Assembly: GCA_963696505.1 (NCBI GenBank)
Contig: CAVOKN010000007.1
Coordinates: 124,001 to 188,000, forward strand
Length of the DNA stretch: 64,000 nucleotides
Source of the DNA: CAVOKN01 sp963696505
GTDB lineage: Bacteria > Pseudomonadota > Gammaproteobacteria > Burkholderiales > Rhodocyclaceae
Reading direction: 5' to 3'
Position numbers and translations under genes: made by a program. Of the stretch, positions 46,666-55,269 are shown piece by piece. The notes beneath the pieces were generated by a model. The model saw nothing but the letters and a program-made list of their open reading frames with translations. It was not told where the DNA came from and did not search any database. How positions within the stretch are numbered: the first letter of the stretch is position 1; every line of letters begins with the position of its first letter.

Positions 46666-48306
46666 ATGGATCCGCTCGACAGCCTCTTCCGCCGCCTGGA
46701 GCGGCTCAACGAGATCGGGGCGGCTCTGTCCAACGAGCGCGACATCGATGCCTTGCTCGAACGCATCCTCGTCGCCGCCAAGACCATCACCCACGCCGAC
46801 GGCGGCACGCTTTACCGCATGACGGACGACGGTGCTGCGCTGCGTTTCGAGATCATGCGCACCGATTCGCTCGGCATCGCCATGGGCGGCAGTACCGGGG
46901 CGCCGATCGTCTTCCCGCCGCTGCCGCTGCGCGACGAGCGCGGCGCGGCGAACGATTCCATGGTCGCCTGCCATTGCGCGATCTACGGCCAGACGGTGAA
47001 CATCGCCGACGCCTACGAGGCCGAGGGCTTCGATTTCTCGGGCACGCGCAAGTTCGACAAGCGCACCGGCTACCGCTCGCGCTCGTTCCTCACGGTGCCG
47101 ATGAAGAACCACGAGGGCGCAGTCATCGGCGTGCTGCAACTGATCAACAGTCAGCCGCCGGCGAGCGGCGATGTGGTGCCGTTCTCCGAGGCCGACCAGC
47201 GGCTGGCGCAGTCGCTCGCTTCGCAGGCGGCGATCGCCCTTTCCAACCGCCAGCTCATATCCCAACTGGAAGAGCTGTTCGAATCCTTCGTCAAGCTCAT
47301 CAACCTGGCCATCGACGAGAAGTCGCCCTACACCGGCGGCCACTGCCAGCGCGTGCCGGCGCTGACCATGCTGCTCGCCGAGGCAGTCAATGAAACCCGC
47401 GAGGGTCCGCTGGCGGATTTCACCATGAGCGAGCAGGACCGCTACGAACTGAAGATCGCCGGCCTGCTCCACGATTGCGGCAAGGTGACAACGCCGGTGC
47501 ACGTGGTGGACAAGGCGACCAAGCTGCAGACGCTGTTCGACCGCATCCATCTCGTCGATACCCGCTTCGAGGTGCTCAAGCGCGATGCGCGCATCGCGGC
47601 GCTGGAAGCCGTGATGGCGAGCAGGCCGGTCGGAGACCTCGCCGCGGAACAGTCGATCGGCGAGGCTCTGGCGCGGAAACTCGCCGACCTGGACGAGGAG
47701 CGCGATTTCCTGCGGCGGTGCAACGCGGGCGTCGAAAGAATGCCTGCGGAGGATCAGGACAGGGTGGCGCGCATCGGTCGAACGCACCGCTGGGTCGACG
47801 CGACGGGCGTCGAAACCGCCTTCCTGAGTCCGGACGAGATCGAAAACCTCGGCATCCGTTCCGGCACCCTTACGAGGGCCGAGCGCGAGGTGATCAACCA
47901 CCACATCGTCGCCACGATCCGCATGCTCGAGGCGTTGCCGTGGCCGAAGCACCTCAAGAACGTTCCCGAGTACGCCGGAGGCCATCACGAACGCATGGAC
48001 GGCAAGGGCTACCCGCGCGGCCTCACCCGCGCGCAGATGTCGCTCCAGGCGCGCGTGATGGGAATCGCCGACATTTTCGAGGCCCTCACTGCGCGGGACC
48101 GGCCCTACAAGCACGGCAAAAAGCTTTCCGAGGCGCTGCACATCCTCGGCCGCTTCAAACAGAACGGCCACATCGACCCCGACCTGTTCGAAGTGTTCGT
48201 GCGCCGCAAAGTCTACCTCGATTATGGCCACCGCTTCCTCGATCCCGAGCAGATCGACGAGGTCGATGTCGAGAGCATTCCGGGTTACCGCCGTGGGGAC
48301 GCCTGA
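46666..48306 (+). CDS. GAF-HD-GYP cyclic-di-GMP phosphodiesterase
   Basis: 546 aa from ATG 46666. GAF domain about 1-195 (GGTLYRMTDDGAALRF, SFLTVPMKNHEGAVIGVLQLIN). HD-GYP domain from about 215: TGGHCQRVPALT, HDCGKV at 269 and HHERMDGKGYPRGL at 440, so metal and GYP motifs are intact. Between the HD and the HHE/GYP motif is a longer than usual stretch of about 170 residues. It should degrade c-di-GMP under control of a GAF ligand. It lies 29 bp after the cNMP-binding gene. Confidence 0.9.
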   Translation: MDPLDSLFRRLERLNEIGAALSNERDIDALLERILVAAKTITHADGGTLYRMTDDGAALRFEIMRTDSLGIAMGGSTGAPIVFPPLPLRDERGAANDSMVACHCAIYGQTVNIADAYEAEGFDFSGTRKFDKRTGYRSRSFLTVPMKNHEGAVIGVLQLINSQPPASGDVVPFSEADQRLAQSLASQAAIALSNRQLISQLEELFESFVKLINLAIDEKSPYTGGHCQRVPALTMLLAEAVNETREGPLADFTMSEQDRYELKIAGLLHDCGKVTTPVHVVDKATKLQTLFDRIHLVDTRFEVLKRDARIAALEAVMASRPVGDLAAEQSIGEALARKLADLDEERDFLRRCNAGVERMPAEDQDRVARIGRTHRWVDATGVETAFLSPDEIENLGIRSGTLTRAEREVINHHIVATIRMLEALPWPKHLKNVPEYAGGHHERMDGKGYPRGLTRAQMSLQARVMGIADIFEALTARDRPYKHGKKLSEALHILGRFKQNGHIDPDLFEVFVRRKVYLDYGHRFLDPEQIDEVDVESIPGYRRGDA

Positions 48307-48478
48307 GGATCGCCGGTTCGGCGCAATGGGGTGCGAGCATGATGCGCTCGGAGGGCTGCCGGGCGGGACGACGGAGGATCCGCTGGCGCAAGCCTGATTT
48401 CGGCGCTACGCTTCGAACGCAATGCCGCCTCGCCGGCATGGCACGTTCGCCGACCTTTCCTGCCGATCAGGATCCGCC

Positions 48479-49052
48479 ATGAGCATAGCCGCCCAACGCA
48501 AACCCTTCCCCGACCTCTACGCGCAGTTGGAAGCCCTGCCGTCCGGCATGACGGGAGAGATCATCGCAGGGCAGTTGCACACTCAGCCGCGCCCCAGCGG
48601 CAGGCATGCCCTGGCGGGCCGCGCGCTGGGCGTCAACATCGCCGGTCCCTTCGACTTCGGGCGCGACGGGCCCGGCGGCTGGTGGATCATCCCAGAGCCC
48701 GAGGTTCATTTCATCCCCGACCAGGAAGTCGTGGTTCCCGACCTGGCGGGCTGGCGTCGCAGCCGTATGCCCTAGCGTCCCGGACGATCAGCGCTTCTTG
48801 GTGACACCGGACTGGGTGTGCGAGATCCTCTCCCCCAGCACAGCCCGCAAGGACCGCACCCTCAAGCTGCCGCTGTATGCGCGCTACGGCGTGCCCCACG
48901 CCTGGCTGGTGGATCCCCTGGCCCGCACGCTGGAAGCCTTCGAACTGCGCGCGGGTGTGTGGGCGCTGATCGCCACCCTGGCGGAAAGCGATCCGGTGCG
49001 CGTGCCGCCCTTCGACGCTGTGGAGTTCTCGCTCGCCGACTTGTGGGCCTAA
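48479..49052 (+). pseudogene. Uma2-family (DUF820) endonuclease-like gene with one frameshift
   Basis: Starts ATG 48479. The first frame reads LYAQLEALPSGMTGEIIAGQLHTQPRPSGRH ... PEVHFIPDQEVVVPDLAGWRRSRMP and hits a stop at about 48773. One base removed from the CCC at 48770 joins it to SVPDDQRFLVTPDWVCEILSPSTARKDRTLKLPLYARYGVPHAW, the conserved Uma2 core with the PD and EILSPST motifs, ending at 49052. Full product would be about 190 aa. Function of the family in vivo is unclear. Confidence 0.78.
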
Positions 49053-49238
49053 GGCCGCCGCGGCAATAATTCACGGTTCCTCCCCCTGGTCCCGGTCGTC
49101 ATGCATGGCGGCTGGCTAAAGTTGCGGCCAATAGTGACGAAAAGCGTCAGGACACTGACAGCACGCTGTCGCCCCAAGAGATGTCTGCACCGCGTCATAA
49201 CACATAAAAATCAATGCATTATCGCCTATACGCAGAGC

Positions 49239-49253
49239 TGGCACCGCAATTGC
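49239..49253 (+). promoter_or_regulatory. Sigma-54 promoter of pilA
   Basis: TGGCAC at 49239-49244 and TTGC at 49250-49253 match the -24/-12 consensus with exact GG-to-GC spacing of ten bases. It lies 63 bp before the pilin start, the usual place for PilSR-controlled pilA promoters. Upstream activator sites were not resolved. Confidence 0.8.
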
Positions 49254-49316
49254 TCATAGGAAGTCAGGCCGCAAGCCTGGGTTACTAGGAACATCAACCA
49301 ACGCTAGGAGACACAA

Positions 49317-49775
49317 ATGAAACGCATGCAACAGGGCTTCACCCTTATCGAACTGATGATCGTCGTGGCCATCATCGGCATCCTGGCGGCGATCGCGCTG
49401 CCGGCGTATCAGGACTACACGATTCGTGCGAAGGTGTCGGAGGGAATCTTGGCGGGTTCTTCGGCGCGCACTGCTGTCTCTGAGGTGTATGCGAATGCCG
49501 GCCAGATGCTTCCTAGCGCCGCTTCGATGGGCGTCCAGACCATGTCGTCGAGATATGTGAACAGTGTTGGTTGGACCCAGACGGATAATGAGCACGGTAT
49601 CGTGACTGTCGTCCTGTCGGCTGACCCTGGTCTGGGTGCTGCTGCAAGCACGCAAATTGATCTGCGTGCCGACGGTAGCAACGGCACGACCCAACCAGTT
49701 CGCTGGACGTGTGGGAAGGGAGCGACTGACCCGATCGACACCCGTTATCTGCCAGGTTCCTGCAAGGACTTCTGA
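49317..49775 (+). CDS. pilA: Type IV pilin
   Basis: 152 aa. Short leader MKRMQQG cleaved before Phe, then FTLIELMIVVAIIGILAAIALPAY with Glu5 of the mature pilin, and a C-terminal disulfide loop (Cys in RWTCGKG and in PGSCKDF). The mid-part is variable, as expected for a surface-exposed subunit, and of visibly lower GC than neighbouring housekeeping genes. Preceded by a sigma-54 promoter and followed by a strong terminator, so it is a single-gene unit. Pilus motor genes are not in the window. Confidence 0.95.
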   Translation: MKRMQQGFTLIELMIVVAIIGILAAIALPAYQDYTIRAKVSEGILAGSSARTAVSEVYANAGQMLPSAASMGVQTMSSRYVNSVGWTQTDNEHGIVTVVLSADPGLGAAASTQIDLRADGSNGTTQPVRWTCGKGATDPIDTRYLPGSCKDF

Positions 49776-49800
49776 TCACAGAGTCACTCGGACTGCCGTG

Positions 49801-49832
49801 CCCCCGGGGAGATCCCCGGGGGCTTTTGTTTT
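49801..49832 (+). terminator. Rho-independent terminator of pilA
   Basis: Stem CCCCCGGGGA / TCCCCGGGGG (49801-49822) followed by CTTTTGTTTT. It ends transcription 26 bp after the pilA stop. Confidence 0.9.
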
Positions 49833-49896
49833 CTGTGCGTTACTCTTCACCTAGTCGATCCTTGAAAATTCCTCGTCCCTTGGCACTGCAGATTCC

Positions 49897-51786
49897 TTGG
49901 TGACTGGCCTGTTGCTAGTCCTTCTCTATTGGCCAGGACTGCACGGCGCATTCCATTTCGATGACGAACCGAACATACTCGATGCCGAGGCGGTTCGGAT
50001 GCTGACTCTATCAACCGAGTCCTTAAGAAGCGCTTTCGCGAGTGGGACTGCTGGACCCACAGGGCGTCCCCTGAGCCAACTGAGTTTTGCACTCAACCAT
50101 TACTTCAGCAGATTTGATCCGTTCGCCTTCAAGGCCACGAATCTTGCCATCCATCTCTTGACTGGCTGCCTTGCCTTGCTCCTTGCGGCCCGGCTTCTTG
50201 CCAAGCCACGGTTGGGTCTCTCGGAACATCAGTTGCGCGTTTCAGCGGGGATTGTCGCGGCGGCCTGGCTCTTGCATCCAATTCAACTCCTGCCTGTGCT
50301 CCATGTGGTTCAGCGCATGACGAGCCTGTCCGCCATGTTCATGTTTGCTGCGATGTTGCTTCATGTAAGAGCACGGGAGCGGGAAGGAACCATCGGTTGG
50401 TGGAGCCTGGCTGCCGCCTGGGGCATCCTTTGGCCGCTGTCGCTCCTCGCCAAGGAAACCGGTGTACTTTTCCCGGTGTTCGCCCTTATGTACGAACTTA
50501 TTCTTCGGCGAGCGCCGGATGGAACTTTGGACGGTTTCACCCGCATGGTGGCAGGGACAGTTGGACTTGCTGGGGCGGGTGCCAGCATTTACGCCTTGAG
50601 CCCATACGGCCAGTGGTTGTGGGCGGGGTACGAAATGCGCCCCTTCACACTTTGTGAGCGTTTAATGACCGAGCCCAGGGTCCTTTGGCATTATCTCGGT
50701 CTGATCTTCCTGCCTCGATTCGAAGCCTTCTCCCTCTATCACGATGATATTGTCTTGTTCCGATCGATGCTCGATCCTTGGACCACTCTGCCCGCCATGA
50801 TCGGCACCTGTTTCTGGTCGCGATGGCGTGGTATGCGCGCCGTCGGGCGCCCCTATTGTCGTTCGGCATCGCATGGTTTCTGGTTGGTCACGCCCTCGAA
50901 TCAACAGTCCTTCCACTGGAGCTTGCACATGAGCACCGGAACTACGTGCCCCTGCTCGGCTTGCTGTTACCCGTTGCGTGGGGCGTTTCGCTGCTGATTC
51001 GTCGCGCCAGCGCGCCGAGAGCTGGCGTCGTTCTCACTATCGCACTGGTCGGATATCCGGCCTTCGTAACTACGATGCGCGCCCACCTATATGGTGATGA
51101 AATCCGTCGTACGCAGGTGGAGGCCCAACACCACCCAGATTCGGCACGCACCCATTATGATGCCGGCCGGGCGATGGCGCGCGTAGCCGCCGTGAGCTCG
51201 CCGATTGCGCCACTTACTTTTTTGCCGCCTGGCACTTTCAGCGCGTGGCCAGATTGATCCTGACTTCAAATTTGGCTGGCTGGGGCTACCCACTTGAATT
51301 GCTCAAGGGAACGAAACCGGAGGGCCGTGGATTGACGAACTCACCCGCCGCCTGCGCGATACACCCTTCGCACCCGCCGACCGAAATGTCCTTTACAGTC
51401 TAAAGGAAATGTCCGTTGGAAGAACCCTGTGCCTGGAGCGTCCGGAAGTGGAGCGAATCTTTGACGGGGCCCTAGCGAATCCGACCGCGACGGCGTCCGT
51501 CAAGGCGGCGATCCATTCCTGGTATGCCGATTATCTGACACTCAAGGAGCGGGATCTGCCGGCGGCGCAGGCAGCGTTAGACCATCGCTCGAACTTGCCC
51601 CTGGCAATTCGAGCAACCAGCTCAAACGCGCCCAACTCGCCTATTTGCAGGGCAAGCGCGTCGAGGCTGGATCGATGCTCACTGGACTGCGTGGCGCAAG
51701 CCTAAGCCGGCTGAGCGGACAACTACAAGGAGCTTGTCGCCTGCCTCGACGCAAGGGATACTTCGGTTACCTGCACCGGGAAGTAG
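49897..51786 (+). pseudogene. Multi-frameshifted polytopic membrane protein with TPR-like tail (candidate pilin glycosyltransferase)
   Basis: The first 300 residues from GTG 49897 form a polytopic membrane protein opening LLLVLLYWPGLHGAFHFDDEPNI, an acidic first-loop motif seen in GT-C-fold glycosyltransferases such as TMTC-like proteins. The frame then breaks near 50812, about 51200, 51245, 51583 and 51716, with an in-frame TGA at 51295. Following the frames gives further membrane segments (HLFLVAMAWYARRR, PLLSFGIAWFLVGHALES), then a helical TPR-like tail (DSARTHYDAGRAM; AQLAYLQGKRVEAG). Position after pilA suggests pilin glycosylation; this is inference. Either decayed or badly sequenced. 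Confidence 0.65.
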
Positions 51787-51789
51787 TTC

Positions 51790-52693
51790 ATGGCACAGCA
51801 TCACAGCATTTCGGTCATCATCCCAGCAAGAAATGAAGGCGGTAGTCTGCCGAATTGCCTTAAGGGCGTTCAGGCCATTCTTCCCGGGTGCGAGATCATC
51901 GTGGTGAACGACGGATCGACCGATGGCACCGCGGACGTCTGCCCGGCTCAAGGGGTACGGGTGATCACCCATCCCTACGCGATGGGAATGGGGCCGCGAT
52001 CAAGAGCGGGCGCGGGCGGCGGGGGGAGATGTGCTGGTGTTCATGGACGCGGATGGTCAGCACAAGCCGGAAGACGTTCCGGCGCTGCTGGCGAAATTCA
52101 GCGAAGGCTACGACATGGTCGTGGGCGCGCGAGCAACGGCTCCCATGCCGGAGTGCACCGCGCGGTCGCCAACGACCTCTTCAGTCGCATGGCGAGCTGG
52201 ATGGTGCGGCAGCACATCGAGGATCTGACGTCGGGGTTCCGGGCCGTCAAGGCCGAGAAAGTTTCGCCAGTTTCTCTATCTGCTGCCAAACGGCTTTTCC
52301 TATCCGACCACGATCACGATGAGCTTCTTCCGCGCCGGATTCAGTGTAGCGTACGTCCCGATCCAGACACCCCGGCGGGTGGGCAAGAGCCACGTGCGTC
52401 CCCTGCGCGACGGCGTTCGCTTCCTGCTCATCATCATCAAGATCGGAACACTGTATTCCCCGCAGCGGCTGTTCCTGCCGGTCAGCGGTGGATTCTTCCT
52501 CATCGGCTTGGCCTACTACATCTTCACCTACATCGAATTCGGGCGCTTCACGAACATGAGCGCCCTGATGTTCATCTCCGCCATACTTACGTTCCTGATC
52601 GGCATCGTGTCGGAGCAGATTTCCGCGCTTCATTACAAAGATATCGATGCGCCCTATGCGCGGCGTCGGAGCAGTGACGAAAATGAGCGCTGA
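51790..52693 (+). pseudogene. Family 2 glycosyltransferase with four frameshifts
   Basis: The start HHSISVIIPARNEGGSLPNCL and VVNDGSTDGT are typical of DPM1-like GT2 enzymes. Single-base breaks near 51986, 52012, 52132 and 52259 must be crossed to read GNGAAIKSG, VFMDADGQHKPEDVPALL, the HRAVANDLFSRMASWMV / DLTSGFRAVKAEK region, and the end YLLPNGFSYPTTITMSFFRAGF with two C-terminal membrane helices. Corrected length is about 300 aa. All conserved parts remain, so error is as likely as decay. Confidence 0.75.
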
Positions 52694-52778
52694 TGGTCAG
52701 CAGGTTGTTTCCACGCGGTGGAACGGGCCAGTCCTGCCGGATATGCGAGGCAGCGCATTGCCTCGCCGGGCGGCCGGG

Positions 52779-52787
52779 ACTGACTTT
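52779..52787 (-). repeat. AAAGTCAGT 9-mer, copy 7
   Basis: ACTGACTTT on the plus strand, in the 204-bp gap between the broken GT2 gene and the epimerase; nothing else was recognised in that gap. Confidence 0.6.
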
Positions 52788-52897
52788 GACTCTGCGGGCA
52801 CCGTTCAACTCTTCAGCGTGGATGGAGCCGTTGGCCGTGAGTTTGCGTAGGCCGTGAGCGGGGCACCCGGCCGCGCGAGGCGCATAGGAATTCCGAC

Positions 52898-53848
52898 ATG
52901 CCTTTCCGCGAGCGGACAGTCCTGATCATCGGGGGTGGTGGATTTATCGGCAACGCGGTGTGCGCCCGCCTCGCGAGTGAGGGCTGGCAGGTTCATGCCC
53001 TCGTCCGCTCACCGATAGCGCGCCCTCTGACTGGGGTCCGCTATCATGTCGGCGACATGGGTGATCGGGGGTTTGTGGAACCCTTGCTGCGCGCTTGCAA
53101 CATCGTGATTCACGCCGCGTCGGGCACGACGCCGGGATCATCCTCGCGGAGCCCCGTCGCAGAACTGAATCAGAATCTGGGGCCGGCCCTGCGCTTTCTG
53201 GAGATCGCCCGCGAGAACGCACCCGAGAGAATCCTTTTTCTCTCGTCAGCAGGAACCCTCTACGCAGACGCGGCAGGTCCGGCTGATGAGGGGGCGATCC
53301 CGAGTGCTCGCTCGTATCACGGGGCAGGGAAGATCGCTCTCGAAGCTTTCTTTCGAACCTTCGCTTCCGATTCCGGGTGCGGCCTTGTGACGCTTCGGCC
53401 CTCGAATGTATATGGACCCGGTCAGGCGTTGCGGTGCGGATTTGGGTTCGTGCGGACCGCGCTGGAACACGCCCTTCGCGGTGAGCCCATCGAGATCTGG
53501 GGCGACGGCAGCGCGGTCAGGGATTTTCTTTATCTCGACGACCTGGTGGACGCCTTGGTCGCCGCTTTGACGGATGATTCGGTGCAGGGGCTGTTCAACG
53601 TGGGGAATGGCAAAGGCTATCGGCTCACGGAGGTGGTGGATATCGTTGGCAGGGTGACTGGCCGACCGCTCGATGTGGTGTGCAGATCGGGACGCAGGAG
53701 TGACGTTCATTCCGCACGTATCGAAATCGGGCACATTACCGACGTGCTCGGGTGGCGGCCTCGCGTGGATCTCGATGTGGGGCTTGCACGCACCTGGGAC
53801 TGGCTGCGACAACCGGATCGAGGACGCGATGTGCCTCGAATGGCATAG
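52898..53848 (+). CDS. NAD-dependent epimerase/dehydratase (extended SDR)
   Basis: 316 aa. NAD-binding IIGGGGFIGNAVCARLASEGW, HAASGTTPGSS, LFLSSAGTLY and the substrate-side TLRPSNVYGPGQA, WGDGSAVRDFLYLDDLVDAL, FNVGNGKGYRLTEVVDIVG. The catalytic region reads SYHGAGK: aligned on the Lys, the usual YxxxK Tyr is His, with a Tyr one residue earlier. It probably makes a nucleotide sugar for the glycan cluster. The C-terminal 60 residues have a relative in the remnant at 55030-55269. Confidence 0.83.
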   Translation: MPFRERTVLIIGGGGFIGNAVCARLASEGWQVHALVRSPIARPLTGVRYHVGDMGDRGFVEPLLRACNIVIHAASGTTPGSSSRSPVAELNQNLGPALRFLEIARENAPERILFLSSAGTLYADAAGPADEGAIPSARSYHGAGKIALEAFFRTFASDSGCGLVTLRPSNVYGPGQALRCGFGFVRTALEHALRGEPIEIWGDGSAVRDFLYLDDLVDALVAALTDDSVQGLFNVGNGKGYRLTEVVDIVGRVTGRPLDVVCRSGRRSDVHSARIEIGHITDVLGWRPRVDLDVGLARTWDWLRQPDRGRDVPRMA

Positions 53849-53923
53849 AACCCGACGATCGCATCTGCCTATGGTTCACGGGTTGTGGTTGGGAAATCTT
53901 GTGGTCATGCCCTCCTGATTGTG

Positions 53924-55033
53924 ATGCGACTGCTGCTCGCGGCCACTTCCTTTCCGCGCAATGCTGCCGATTGGCGCGGTCGGTTCATCTTCGACCAGGC
54001 GACTGCATTGGTGCGACAGGGCGTGGATTTGCGGCTATGGGCTCCGCCGGGCGAATTGCCGGCGGGCGCGGAAAGCGCGCTTTCCGGTGACGATGCGGGC
54101 TGGCTGACTGCCCTGCTGGACCGCGGGGGCATCGCGCATCTGCTGAGACGGCGTCCGTGGGCCGGCGCATGGGCCGCATGGCAACTGCTGCGTCGCCTGC
54201 ACGGCGCATGTTTACGCGAGGCTCGCCGCTCTGCCCACACTGACTGCTACCTGATCAACTGGATGCAGAACGCGCTCGCGCTCCCGGATGACGGACGTGC
54301 CGCCATCATCACGGTGTTGGGCAGCGACCTCCGCCTGCTGCGTCTGCCCGGTATGCGCACCATGCTGCGGGTCGTTTTCAAGCGGCGCCCGACGATCATC
54401 GCCCCCAATGCCGGGTGGATGCAACCACGCCTGGAAGCGATATTCGGCGACGTGGCGCGTGTTCAGCCCGTGCCCTTCGGGGTCGATCGACGCTGGTTCG
54501 AGATCGATCGATCCATGGCCGAATCAGGCACATGGCTCGCGGTGACCCGGATTACCAGGGACAAGATCGGCAACCTTTTCGACTGGGGCGAAGGTTTTTT
54601 CGGTGACGAGCGCCGTTTGCATCTCTTCGGCCCCATGCAGGAGCAACTGCCGCTGCCCCCATGGGTCAACTGGCATGGCCCGACCTATCCCGAAGAACTT
54701 CGGGACAACTGGTTCCCTCGTGCGACCGGGCTGATTACCCTCAGCCGTCATGACGAAGGCCGCCCCCAGGTCATGCTCGAAGCCATGGCCGCCGGCCTGC
54801 CGGTGATCGCCTCCGACCTGCCGGCGCACCGGGATCTCATACTTCAGGGCGAAACGGGCTGGCTGATCACTGAGCAGGAGGAGCTTGGCCCGTCACTGGC
54901 ACGCGTGGAAGAACCCTTGACCAACCGACGCCTCGGCGCGGCGGCCAGGTGCCGGGTCAAGGAGTCCGTCGGCGACTGGGACGACTGCGCCGCACGCTAT
55001 CTTGCCCTTCTTGATGAGTTGCGGGCCGCATGA
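53924..55033 (+). CDS. Family 4 (GT-B) glycosyltransferase
   Basis: 369 aa from ATG 53924; the open frame from 53885 adds residues unlike the family. MRLLLAATSFPRNAADWRGRFIFDQATALVRQG is the acceptor-domain start with GGxF-like region; the donor part has FGVDRRWFE, LAVTRITRDK, the HDEGRPQVMLEAMAAGLPVIASD motif (E-x7-E region) and GWLITEQEELG. Transfers a sugar in surface-polysaccharide synthesis. Confidence 0.85.
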   Translation: MRLLLAATSFPRNAADWRGRFIFDQATALVRQGVDLRLWAPPGELPAGAESALSGDDAGWLTALLDRGGIAHLLRRRPWAGAWAAWQLLRRLHGACLREARRSAHTDCYLINWMQNALALPDDGRAAIITVLGSDLRLLRLPGMRTMLRVVFKRRPTIIAPNAGWMQPRLEAIFGDVARVQPVPFGVDRRWFEIDRSMAESGTWLAVTRITRDKIGNLFDWGEGFFGDERRLHLFGPMQEQLPLPPWVNWHGPTYPEELRDNWFPRATGLITLSRHDEGRPQVMLEAMAAGLPVIASDLPAHRDLILQGETGWLITEQEELGPSLARVEEPLTNRRLGAAARCRVKESVGDWDDCAARYLALLDELRAA

Positions 55034-55269
55034 TGCCAGGTCAGGTGCTTAGTATCGACACAGGCTTCATTGGAATGGCATCGGCACGTCTTCTCGCCCA
55101 GCGCATAACTAGGCAGGTCGGTGTGATACGACGGCCCGTTCGCAACGTGGATGTGCGGGCGGCGATCCTTGATAGCACGGCCTTGGATCTGCGCTGTGGC
55201 TGGCAGCCCGAGGCCGAACTGGGACTGGGGCGGTCTGCCACATCGACATGGCTGCAAAGGCAGCCATGA
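55030..55269 (+). pseudogene. Remnant of an epimerase C-terminus
   Basis: An open frame of 79 codons overlapping the GT end by four bases. It reads RITRQVGVIRRPVRNVDVRAAIL ... GWQPEAELGLG ... TWLQRQ, which follows the C-terminal pattern of extended SDRs (vtGr..v..r..R..DV....ld...... lGW.P...l..Gl..Tw.Wl). The intact epimerase at 52898 ends the same way. The Rossmann part is gone. Likely a leftover of a deletion in the cluster; a real small protein is less likely. Confidence 0.6.

Noticed and set aside
52647..52850. Small plus-strand frame after the broken GT2 gene
   Set aside because: It overlaps the GT2 end, has no family features and no ribosome-binding site.
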